NCBI RefSeq assembly: GCF_014205155.1 | Contig: NZ_JACHMX010000001.1 | Coordinates: 3,100,001-3,164,000 of the forward strand | Length of the DNA stretch: 64,000 nucleotides | Direction: 5' to 3' | Source of the DNA: Amycolatopsis umgeniensis | Lineage (GTDB): Bacteria; Actinomycetota; Actinomycetes; Mycobacteriales; Pseudonocardiaceae | Shown here: piece by piece, positions 8,848 through 16,599 of the stretch | Position numbering within the stretch: position 1 is the stretch's first letter | Layout: every line of letters begins with the position of its first letter | Program-made: the position numbers and the translations under genes | The notes under the pieces: model-generated | What the model saw: the letters and a program-made list of their open reading frames with translations, nothing else | The model's database searches: none | Told to the model about the DNA's origin: nothing

Positions 8848-8923
8848 CTAGCCTCCTGCTTTGTTTTCAAGGGGGACCCGTGGCAAACGTGCAGCGTAGC
8901 CGACGACGTACCACCATGGAGTC

Positions 8924-9214
8924 ATGGCGGAAATCTTGAACGACGAGCAGGCGGACGCGGCCGTGACGAAGCTCTCCGGCTGGACCCGCGAAGGCATCAC
9001 GATCGAGCGGACGGCGAAGCTGCCGAGCTTCCCGAAAGCCATCGAGGCGGTGGACAAGGTGGCCGAGCTGGCGGAGGCGGCCGACCACCATCCCGACATC
9101 GACATCCGCTGGCGGACGGTGACGTTCCGGCTCAGCACGCACTCCGCCGGAGGGCTGACGGAGAAGGACTTCGCGCTTGCTTCGCAGATCGATGGGGTAC
9201 TCGACAAGGTGTGA
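8924..9214 (+). CDS. 4a-hydroxytetrahydrobiopterin dehydratase (PCD/DCoH)
   Basis: 96-aa pterin-4a-carbinolamine dehydratase, which dehydrates the 4a-hydroxy-tetrahydropterin left by aromatic amino acid hydroxylases. The catalytic region EAADHHPDIDIRWRTVTFRL (residues ~48-67) holds the diagnostic DHHPD, and a later LSTHSAGGLTEKDFALA contains the third His. The length is normal for the family. ATG at 8924; an out-of-frame ATG lies 8 bases upstream. It is transcribed divergently from thiB, and no hydroxylase gene is adjacent. Confidence 0.9.
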   Translation: MAEILNDEQADAAVTKLSGWTREGITIERTAKLPSFPKAIEAVDKVAELAEAADHHPDIDIRWRTVTFRLSTHSAGGLTEKDFALASQIDGVLDKV

Positions 9215-9288
9215 CGTCCGCGACGACCGCGCCACGACTCCGCTTCTCGGGCGTCTACCCAGTACGACCGACGAGAAAAGGACGAGTG

Positions 9289-9399
9289 ATGACACAGGCG
9301 ATCGTGGTGGGGTTCTCCGCATTCGGCGCGATGGTGGCGGCCGCTGCCGGAGTGCTCTGGTACACGGCGCGCGACAGGCATCACCAGCACGATCAGTGA
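9289..9399 (+). CDS. 36-aa single-pass membrane peptide
   Basis: Very short ORF with a good ribosome site (AAAGGACGAG just before GTG-ATG at 9286/9289). The product starts MTQAIVVGFSAFGAMVAAAA, is hydrophobic up to about residue 24, and ends in a charged, His-rich tail (YTARDRHHQHDQ). I recognise no family. The strong ribosome site and clean membrane-then-charged layout argue that it is translated. It sits 75 bases after the pterin dehydratase and may share its transcript. Confidence 0.5.
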   Translation: MTQAIVVGFSAFGAMVAAAAGVLWYTARDRHHQHDQ

Positions 9400-9417
9400 T
9401 CTTCGCCACACTGGCGC

Positions 9418-9594
9418 GTGGAAGGTAACGCGAACCCTGATCAACGCGCTGTTCCCGGCGGACCTGTCGCTTCTCTCCCCCGGGGAACCGCCGTGAACAA
9501 CGCCTCCATCACCGCCGCCCAGCGAGCCTGGGTGACCGTGTTCGCCACCGCCATCACGCTGCTGACGATCGTCGTGCTCGGCCTCATCGGCTAG
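9418..9594 (+). CDS. 58-aa single-pass membrane peptide
   Basis: Small ORF starting at GTG 9418, or at an internal GTG at 9493 giving 33 aa. The N-terminal half is Pro/Gly rich and polar; the C-terminal half (RAWVTVFATAITLLTIVVLG) is one membrane segment ending the protein at LIG. Neither start has a convincing ribosome site. It lies tail to tail with the HxlR gene, with four bases between the two stop codons. No family is recognised. Confidence 0.4.
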   Translation: MEGNANPDQRAVPGGPVASLPRGTAVNNASITAAQRAWVTVFATAITLLTIVVLGLIG

Positions 9595-9598
9595 GCGC

Positions 9599-9958
9599 CT
9601 AGGCCGGGTAGGCCTCGCGGGCGGCGACAAGCTCCGGAAGGTGCTTCGCCGCCCACTCGCGGCACGCCTCCATCGGCTCGAACAACGTCCGGCCGAGTGG
9701 AGTGAGTTCGTACTCCACTCGCGGCGGCGTCTCGTCGTACGCCGTCCGTGTGATCATGCCGTCGCGCTCCAGGGCCCTGAGGGTCTCCGTGAGGACCTTC
9801 GACGTGACGCCCCTCAGCGGCACCCTCAGCTCGGTGAACCGGCGAGGCCCCTCTTCCAGGCACAGCACGACCAGGCCCGCCCATTTGTCGCCGATCCGGA
9901 ACGGCGTCAGATTCGACGGGCACTCGGGCGCGAACATGTCGGGGCTCAACGGCTTCAC
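9599..9958 (-). CDS. HxlR-family winged-helix regulator
   Basis: 119-aa transcription factor. It has the family core: a cysteine near the N-terminus (MFAPECPSN), IGDKWAGLVVLCLEEGPRRF, TELRVPLRGVTSKVLTETLR and the wing GMITRTAYDETPPRVEYELT. The GTG at 9958 overlaps the stop of the upstream Doc-type toxin gene (GTGA), so it is the third gene of an antitoxin-toxin-regulator unit. HxlR proteins often sense electrophiles or redox state through the N-terminal cysteine; whether this one does is unknown. A regulator coupled to a toxin gene is unusual. Confidence 0.85.
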   Translation of the reverse strand: MKPLSPDMFAPECPSNLTPFRIGDKWAGLVVLCLEEGPRRFTELRVPLRGVTSKVLTETLRALERDGMITRTAYDETPPRVEYELTPLGRTLFEPMEACREWAAKHLPELVAAREAYPA

Positions 9959-10335
9959 CCGTCCGAAGTTACCCTCGCCCACGCGGCCAGTTCGACCGCC
10001 GCGTCCGAGTAGGTGCGCGCGCCGGTGGACATCGCGATCACCAGGTCGTACGCGTCGTCTTCCGGCGCGTCGAGGTCGTGACCATTGAGCCCGTAGAAGA
10101 CGAACGTCGACATCCAGGCGAGGCGTTTGTTCCCGTCGACGAGCGAGTGGTTGCGCACGACGGACTCCAGCAGCACCGCGGCCTTCTCGTGCAGCGTCGG
10201 ATACGCGTCCTGGCCCATCAACGAAACCTGCGGACGATGCGCCGCGGAGTCGAGCAGGCCGAGGTCGCGGACCTTGGGCACGCCGAGGTCTTCCGCGAGC
10301 GCCAAGAGGTCTTCGACGGTGAGATACTCGATCAC
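9955..10335 (-). CDS. Doc-type toxin (Fic fold)
   Basis: 126-aa Doc/Fic-family protein. The catalytic motif HSLVDGNKRLAW (residues ~63-74) matches HxFx(D/E)GNKR with Leu in place of Phe. The N-terminus MIEYLTVEDLLALAEDLG and the central PQVSLMGQDAYPTLHEKAA are typical of Doc, which phosphorylates EF-Tu and arrests translation. The GTG at 10335 overlaps the antitoxin stop (GTGA), the usual toxin-antitoxin coupling. Doc activity has not been shown for this variant motif. Confidence 0.85.
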   Translation of the reverse strand: MIEYLTVEDLLALAEDLGVPKVRDLGLLDSAAHRPQVSLMGQDAYPTLHEKAAVLLESVVRNHSLVDGNKRLAWMSTFVFYGLNGHDLDAPEDDAYDLVIAMSTGARTYSDAAVELAAWARVTSDG

Positions 10336-10544
10336 TGAGCGAGACGGTCGAGCAGAGCGGCGTAGCGCTCCCGGCCGTCCTTGGACAGCGCGCGGACCCT
10401 GTCGTCACGGACGCGGCGCCCGGCGGCCTCGGTGATGGCGCGAACGGTGGCCTCGTGCTTGCTCACACCGTCGGTCTCCGCGAGCAGGGCAAGAGCGCGC
10501 TCCTGCTCGTCGTTCAACCTCAAGGTCATCGCCATGAGGACCAT
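10332..10544 (-). CDS. Ribbon-helix-helix antitoxin, partner of Doc
   Basis: 70-aa protein with an N-terminal RHH/CopG-like DNA-binding segment (MTLRLNDEQERALALLAETD, then GVSKHEATVRAITEAA) and a basic, helical C-terminus that would neutralise the toxin. Possible ATG starts are 10544, 10535 and 10529; no clear Shine-Dalgarno precedes any of them, so a leaderless start at 10544 is possible. Doc is usually paired with Phd-fold antitoxins; an RHH partner is a known alternative in actinobacteria. A palindrome directly upstream fits autorepression. Confidence 0.8.
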   Translation of the reverse strand: MVLMAMTLRLNDEQERALALLAETDGVSKHEATVRAITEAAGRRVRDDRVRALSKDGRERYAALLDRLAQ

Positions 10545-10546
10545 GC

Positions 10547-10559
10547 TACCACTCTGGTA
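10547..10559. promoter_or_regulatory. Palindrome TACCACTCTGGTA, likely antitoxin operator
   Basis: Perfect 5-bp arms TACCA/TGGTA around a 3-base centre, lying two bases upstream of the first antitoxin ATG and inside the 21-base gap after the GntR gene. Ribbon-helix-helix antitoxins normally bind short palindromes overlapping their own promoter, so this is the natural candidate site. The role is inferred from position. Confidence 0.5.
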
Positions 10560-10565
10560 TCAGAC

Positions 10566-11267
10566 CTACCGGCTTCCTCGGCGATCCCCTTCGAGCCCGG
10601 TGAGCTTCACGATCTCGGTGGCGCAGTGCCGGGCACCGACCTCGTCCCTGTCGGCGATCGCCTCGACGAGACGCCGATGCAGAACGGTGTGCTCCGCGGC
10701 CGTCTCATCAGTCCAGGGCGTGCCCCCGATCTGCTCGGTGACCGCGTCGCCGAGGACGTCGTAGACCTCGGCGAGCAGGGCGTTCCCACCGGCACTCACC
10801 ACAGCCTGATGGAAACGGGTGTCGGCCTCGGCGGCGGCGGCGGCCGTCTCGCCTGAATCCGCGATCGCCTCCGCCTCGGCGAGGAGGCGCCGAAGCCTGC
10901 TCAGGTCGCCCTCGGTCCTTCGCGACGCGGCCAGACCCGAGGCGTACTCCTCGAGCACCGTGCGCAGCTCCAGCACGTCGCTCGAACTCGACGCGCCGGC
11001 ACGCCTCATCAGCACGGAATGCATCTCGCTCGACGCCCGGACATACGTCCCGTCGCCCTTGCGGGCCTCCAGCAAGCCCAGGTGCACCAGCGCTCCCAGT
11101 GCTTCGCGCACCGTCGTTCGCCCGACACCGAGTTGCTCGACCAGATCGTGTTCGGGCGGGATCCTCGTCCCCACCGGCCAGACACCGGACGCGATCTGCT
11201 CGCGGAGGGTGTCCACCAGTTGCGCCGAGAGACTCGCGACGCGGCGCGGGGCACGAAGATCGTTCAC
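10566..11267 (-). CDS. GntR-family regulator, FadR/FCD subfamily
   Basis: 233-aa transcription factor. The N-terminal winged helix (residues ~10-75) contains LREQIASGVWPVGTRIPPEH and LGVGRTTVREALGALVHLG. The C-terminal all-helical FCD domain contains ELRTVLEEYASGLAASRRTE, ADTRFHQAVVSAGGNALL and HTVLHRRLVEAIADRD; the Asp and the His residues fit the metal/effector site of this fold. GTG start at 11267. The stop lies 21 bases upstream of the antitoxin gene, so some read-through into the toxin unit is possible. The effector is unknown, and no metabolic operon is adjacent to suggest one. Confidence 0.88.
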   Translation of the reverse strand: MNDLRAPRRVASLSAQLVDTLREQIASGVWPVGTRIPPEHDLVEQLGVGRTTVREALGALVHLGLLEARKGDGTYVRASSEMHSVLMRRAGASSSSDVLELRTVLEEYASGLAASRRTEGDLSRLRRLLAEAEAIADSGETAAAAAEADTRFHQAVVSAGGNALLAEVYDVLGDAVTEQIGGTPWTDETAAEHTVLHRRLVEAIADRDEVGARHCATEIVKLTGLEGDRRGSR

Positions 11268-11412
11268 CAGCCGACCCTAGCAGCGAATGTCTGACATCTA
11301 CCGTCGCGCTACGCAGGTCCGCGTAGGCCGGATTGCCGCTTCCGGGCCGACGCCCTTCGCGGCCGTGAGCGGGACTCTTCAATGGTCATTCGACCTCGTG
11401 AGGAGATCCGCC

Positions 11413-11787
11413 ATGAACCGCTCCACCGCCGCCGTCGCCAACGCCTTCTTCCTCTTCGTCGGCGTCGCCGGCCTGATCATCCAGATCGTCTCGGGCGTCC
11501 CCGGATTCCCGGACATCCCGCCCGGGCCGTTCATCCTCGGCGTGACCGGGATCCTCGTGCTGACGCTGGCGGCCCGCTTCCGCTGGATCCTCTTCCTCGG
11601 CGTCGCCGCGCCGCTGTTCATCCTGGTCGGCGCCCTGCTCGAAGGTTCGTTCTGGGGACGACTCGCCGACGTGGGCGATTTCGGCCCGTTCACCGGCACC
11701 GTGCTGCTGATCGGCGGGCTGATCGGGGCCATCGCTTCCGGCGGTGTCGCCGTGTCCCAGGCGTTCCGCCGGATGACCGTGAGCTGA
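11413..11787 (+). CDS. Small multi-pass membrane protein
   Basis: 124-aa protein with about four hydrophobic segments: AVANAFFLFVGVAGLIIQIV, FILGVTGILVLTLAA, WILFLGVAAPLFILVGALLE and TVLLIGGLIGAIASGGVAVS. ATG at 11413 preceded by AGGAGA with 6-base spacing; an upstream ATG at 11287 would add 42 polar residues without a ribosome site. No domain is recognised beyond a hypothetical membrane protein. Confidence 0.75.
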   Translation: MNRSTAAVANAFFLFVGVAGLIIQIVSGVPGFPDIPPGPFILGVTGILVLTLAARFRWILFLGVAAPLFILVGALLEGSFWGRLADVGDFGPFTGTVLLIGGLIGAIASGGVAVSQAFRRMTVS

Positions 11788-11879
11788 ACCGGAAAAAGGG
11801 GACGATCGGAGGTTGCTCTCCGAGCCGTGCGTCTCTTAGCTACTCGAACGAAGGTTCTTCGAGAAGTGAGGGGTGTTCC

Positions 11880-13241
11880 ATGGCAGGTCTGCGCAGGCGT
11901 GAGGTGCTCGCGGGCGCGGTGGCACTGGCGGGCGCGGCGACGATCGGGTTGAACCCCGGCACCGCCGCCGCGGCCACGCAGCAGCGTCCGGGCGCGCAGT
12001 TCCCGCCGTCGCTGGACTTCGGTGACTACCCCGTGATCGCGCGGGTCCGGTCGCGGCGGGCACTGGAGCATCTGCGGGTGCTCAGCGACAAGATCGGCCC
12101 CCGGATCGCCGGGACCGAAGGCGAACTGCGCGCCAAGGACTACATCGCGAAGGTGCTGCGCGACCTGCGTTACCAGGTCACGCTGCAGCCGTTCCCGATC
12201 GCCGACAAGTTCCTGGGCGGCCTGTCGGTCGGACGCGACAGCTGGCAGACCGGCTCGTCGCCGCAGGGCGCGCAGGACGTCACACGCGAGGCGGTCGTCG
12301 TCGACGCCGGTGACGGGACCACCCTTCCGGATGACCTGACCGGCAAGATCGTGCTGATCGCGGCCGTGACCACCAAGGCCGACGCGTACCTGACGGCCGC
12401 GCAGCGCGGAGCGGTCGCCGTGCTGATCGGCCGGATCGGCGCCGACCCGGCGCGCAAACTGTCCGCCTTCTCCCCGACGCTGCCCACCCCGGTCACCGTC
12501 CCGGTGCTCGGCCTGGCGCAGGTGCAGGTGGAGCGGCTGCGCGAGCGGCTCGCCAAGGGCTCGGTCAAGGTGAAGGCGACGGCCACCCACCACAAGAACC
12601 TGACGTCGTACAACGTCATCGCCGAACGGCCCGCCACTTTCCCCGGCAAGGACAACGGCGTGGTCATGGTGACCGCGCACTACGACAGCGTCCCCGGCTC
12701 GCCCGGCGCGAACGACGACGGCAGCGGCACCGTGCTGTGCCTGGAGCTGGCGCGCGTCCTGCGATACCTGCCGACGAACAAGACGCTCCGGTTCGCGCTG
12801 TGGGGCTCGGAGGAGTACGGGCTGATCGGCTCGCGGCACTACGTCTCGAACCTGTCCGACCCGGAGGCGAAGCGAATCGCGGGCTGCTTCCAGAACGACA
12901 TGGTCGCCACCAGCTGGGACCCGGCGATCACCTACTGGCTGCTTTCGGTCGACGGCGCCGACAACGCCACGACCGCGGCCGTCAACGCCGCGGCCAAGCG
13001 CCTCGGCTACGACCCGCGGGTCAAGGGCCCGGTCGCTCGCGGTTCGAGCGACCACGTGCCGTTCTTCGAACGCGGCATCGCGTCGGGCAACTTCAGCTGG
13101 CGCGGCGAGAGCGGCCCGGCGCTGCTGGAACCGACCTACCACACGCCGGAAGACACCATCAAGGACAACGTTTCCCTTGAGCGGCTTCAGGTTTCGCTGG
13201 AGCTGATCGGTTCGGCGGCGTACAGCCTGCTGCGGAAGTAG
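11880..13241 (+). CDS. Tat-exported M28-family zinc aminopeptidase with PA domain
   Basis: 453-aa secreted peptidase. The N-terminus MAGLRRREVLAGAVALAGAA has the twin-arginine export pattern, ending near TAAAATQ. A protease-associated insert (DLTGKIVLIAAVTTKADAYL) spans residues ~130-230. Zinc-site motifs follow: HYDS (His267), ANDDGSG (bridging Asp near 279), SEEYGLIGS (catalytic Glu311-Glu312), a metal Asp in QNDMVA, and YHTPEDT near the C-terminus. These match the Streptomyces/Vibrio aminopeptidase group, which removes N-terminal residues from extracellular peptides. GAGGGG lies about 7 bases before the ATG. Two hairpins follow the gene. Confidence 0.9.
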   Translation: MAGLRRREVLAGAVALAGAATIGLNPGTAAAATQQRPGAQFPPSLDFGDYPVIARVRSRRALEHLRVLSDKIGPRIAGTEGELRAKDYIAKVLRDLRYQVTLQPFPIADKFLGGLSVGRDSWQTGSSPQGAQDVTREAVVVDAGDGTTLPDDLTGKIVLIAAVTTKADAYLTAAQRGAVAVLIGRIGADPARKLSAFSPTLPTPVTVPVLGLAQVQVERLRERLAKGSVKVKATATHHKNLTSYNVIAERPATFPGKDNGVVMVTAHYDSVPGSPGANDDGSGTVLCLELARVLRYLPTNKTLRFALWGSEEYGLIGSRHYVSNLSDPEAKRIAGCFQNDMVATSWDPAITYWLLSVDGADNATTAAVNAAAKRLGYDPRVKGPVARGSSDHVPFFERGIASGNFSWRGESGPALLEPTYHTPEDTIKDNVSLERLQVSLELIGSAAYSLLRK

Positions 13242-13265
13242 CTTTGTCGCGCTCGTGAGTGGTGA

Positions 13266-13354
13266 GGACGGTTCTAACCGTCCAGTGTTTAGGGGCACCT
13301 GCGCCCTCGTGACGGTGAAGGATTTGGGACGTTGAGTGTCCCAAATCCTTCACC
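13266..13354. repeat. Two intergenic hairpins, including a family B copy
   Basis: GGACGGTTCTAACCGTCC (13266-13283) is a perfect 18-bp palindrome. GGTGAAGGATTTGGGAC (13314-13330) pairs perfectly with 13338-13354 around a 7-base loop. The second hairpin belongs to the family seen at 21.8-22.2 and 49.2 kb. The bases near 13382-13404 resemble the tail (ggtgaacacgggtcc) that follows the 22-kb copies. The pair lies between the convergent peptidase and ychF genes and could terminate both. Confidence 0.65.
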
Positions 13355-13432
13355 GACGACCACCGCCCTCGGCAGCTCAGGCGCAGGTAAGTAAATACGG
13401 GTCCGCTCCAACCGTGATCACCCGGAGCGATG

Positions 13433-14515
<1,083 letters not shown>

Positions 14516-14620
14516 GGGCCAGAAGTCTACGTGCCGCCCGCCGCCCCATCCGCCGAGGCCTTGATCGCGGTGTCGGATTTCCGCCAGCCGCGCCCCCGAC
14601 CTGGTGGCACGATCGATGTC

Positions 14621-16072
14621 ATGACCGAGCAGACCTTGGCCGAACGGGCCGTGTGGCGCGACACCGAACGGTGTTACCGCGCCGTCGCCGCCCGTGACTC
14701 CCGGTTCGACGGCCAGTTCATCATGGCCGTGGCCACCACCGGGATCTACTGCCGCCCGTCCTGCCCCGCGTCGACGCCGAAGCAGCAGAACGTCCGCTTC
14801 TACCCGACGTCGGCCGCGGCGCAGTCCAACGGCTTCCGCGCCTGCCGCCGCTGCCTTCCCGACGCCGTCCCCGGCTCACCCGACTGGGACATCCGGGCCG
14901 ACCTGGCCGCGCGGGCGATGCGGCTCATCTCGGACGGGACCGTCGAACGCGACGGCGTCCCGGGGCTCGCGCGGCGGCTCGGCTATTCCGAACGCCAGCT
15001 CGGGCGCGTCCTCACCGCGGAACTCGGCGCCGGACCGCTGGCGCTGGCCAGGGCGCACCGCGCGCATTCGGCGCGGCTGCTGATCGAGATGTCCGGCCTG
15101 CCGCTGACCGACGTCGCGTTCGCGGCGGGCTTCTCCAGCGTCCGCCAGTTCAACGAGACGATCCGCGAGGTGTTCGCGACAACGCCTTCGCAGCTTCGCG
15201 CGGCGAGCCTGCGTCGCGGGCGTCGCAAGTCCGAAGAGACACCGACCGGGACCCGGCTGAGCCTGCGACTGCCGTTCCGCAAACCGTTCGACGCGGACGG
15301 GGTGCTGAACTTCCTGGCCGACAGGGCCGTCCCCGGTGTGGAACATGTGACGCGCGACGATTCCGGCGTGACCGCTTACGCCCGCACGCTGCGGCTCGCG
15401 CACGGCGCCGGCGTGGTGCGGTTGACGACGAAGGACGACCACGTCCGCGCCGACCTGCGGCTCACCGATCTGCGCGACCTGAGCAGCGCGGTGGCCAGGG
15501 TGCGGCGGCTGCTCGATCTCGACGCGGACCCCGAAGCGGTCACGCGGGTGCTGGGGGCGGACCCGGCGCTCGCGCCGCTGGTCGAGGCGATCCCCGGTAT
15601 CCGGGTGCCCGGCGCTGTCGACGGGGACGAGCTCGTGCTGCGCGCGCTGCTGTCCCCCGCTGAGACGGCGTCGCTCGCCGACGCCCTCGGCGAGCGCGTG
15701 CCCAGCTGCGACGAGTCACTGGAAGGGGTGACCACGGTGTTCCCGACGGCGGCCCGGGTCGCCGAACACGGTCCGGAGCGGATCGCCGCCGTGGCCGCCG
15801 CGCTGGCGGACGGCGTCTCGGTCCACGTCGGCCGCGATCCCGAAGAGTTGCGGGCGGAACTGCTGGCACTCCCCGGGATCACCACCCGGATCGCCGATTA
15901 CGTCCTGATGCGCGTGCTGGGCGCGCCGGACGTCCTGCTGACCGGTGATCCGGCGCTGCGCCGGGGAGCGGCCGTGCTGGGGATCGCCGACGACGAAACG
16001 ACGCTGGCCGAACGCGGGCGGGCCTGGCAGCCCTGGTCCTCGTACGCCGGCATGTACCTGTGGCGCGCTTGA
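14621..16072 (+). CDS. Ada-AlkA bifunctional alkylation regulator/DNA glycosylase
   Basis: 483-aa fusion. Residues 1-80 form the Ada zinc domain with Cys44, Cys48, Cys75 and Cys78 (YCRPSC and CRRC), where one Cys accepts methyl groups from phosphotriesters. An AraC-type helix-turn-helix region follows (~90-195, LARRLGYSERQLGRVL and VRQFNETIREVF). The rest (~210-483) is AlkA 3-methyladenine glycosylase. The HhH segment reads LPGITTRIADYVLMRVLG, so the Trp usual in PGIGxWTA is Arg here. The catalytic Asp is probably in LLTGDPALRRG. ATG at 14621. Ogt follows 11 bases after the stop, giving an adaptive-response operon. Confidence 0.93.
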   Translation: MTEQTLAERAVWRDTERCYRAVAARDSRFDGQFIMAVATTGIYCRPSCPASTPKQQNVRFYPTSAAAQSNGFRACRRCLPDAVPGSPDWDIRADLAARAMRLISDGTVERDGVPGLARRLGYSERQLGRVLTAELGAGPLALARAHRAHSARLLIEMSGLPLTDVAFAAGFSSVRQFNETIREVFATTPSQLRAASLRRGRRKSEETPTGTRLSLRLPFRKPFDADGVLNFLADRAVPGVEHVTRDDSGVTAYARTLRLAHGAGVVRLTTKDDHVRADLRLTDLRDLSSAVARVRRLLDLDADPEAVTRVLGADPALAPLVEAIPGIRVPGAVDGDELVLRALLSPAETASLADALGERVPSCDESLEGVTTVFPTAARVAEHGPERIAAVAAALADGVSVHVGRDPEELRAELLALPGITTRIADYVLMRVLGAPDVLLTGDPALRRGAAVLGIADDETTLAERGRAWQPWSSYAGMYLWRA

Positions 16073-16083
16073 AAGGGAGAACG

Positions 16084-16584
16084 ATGAGCATCGCGTATTG
16101 GTCCACAATGGACACGAAGATCGGGCCGTTCACCGCCGTGGTGGCGGGTGACGGGGCCGTGCTGGCCTCGGGTTGGACCGGCGACGTCGGCGACCTGACG
16201 CCGCTGATCTCGCCGTCACTGGCCCCCGGCGAGGTCAAGCAGCGGCGGGACCTGGGGCCGGTGAGCACCGCGATCCGCCGCTACCACGGTGGCGACCTCG
16301 ACGCTGTCGCCGATATCGAGGTGCGGCAGCGGTCCGGCGCTTTCCGGGAACACGCTTGGGAAATGCTGCGGAAGGTGCCCGCGGGCGAGCCGGTGAGCTA
16401 CGCGGAGTACGCGGCGCTGGCGGGGAATCCGTCGGCGGTGCGGGCGGCCGCGTCCGCGTGCGCGAAGAACGCGGCGGCCTTGTTCGTGCCGTGCCATCGC
16501 GTGGTGCGGACCGGCGGCGCGGTGGGGAACTTCCGTTGGGGTGTTCCGGCGAAGCAGTGGCTGCTGACCCACGAGGCCGCCTGA
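16084..16584 (+). CDS. ogt: Methylated-DNA-protein-cysteine methyltransferase
   Basis: 166-aa suicide enzyme that removes methyl groups from O6-methylguanine. The active site PCHR (Cys137) sits in [20 protein letters not shown]; the upstream helix-turn-helix contains [20 protein letters not shown] with the Arg finger in [14 protein letters not shown] at 16084 with AAGGGAG upstream; an earlier in-frame ATG at 16060 lies inside the ada-alkA gene. It is co-transcribed with ada-alkA and convergent with sbcC. Confidence 0.95.
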   Translation: MSIAYWSTMDTKIGPFTAVVAGDGAVLASGWTGDVGDLTPLISPSLAPGEVKQRRDLGPVSTAIRRYHGGDLDAVADIEVRQRSGAFREHAWEMLRKVPAGEPVSYAEYAALAGNPSAVRAAASACAKNAAALFVPCHRVVRTGGAVGNFRWGVPAKQWLLTHEAA

Positions 16585-16599
16585 CGCTCCCTGGCCGGG

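Noticed and set aside
8848..8923. Possible TPP riboswitch upstream of thiB
   Set aside because: Only 76 bases separate the divergent genes and no CTGAGA/ACCTGA core is present.
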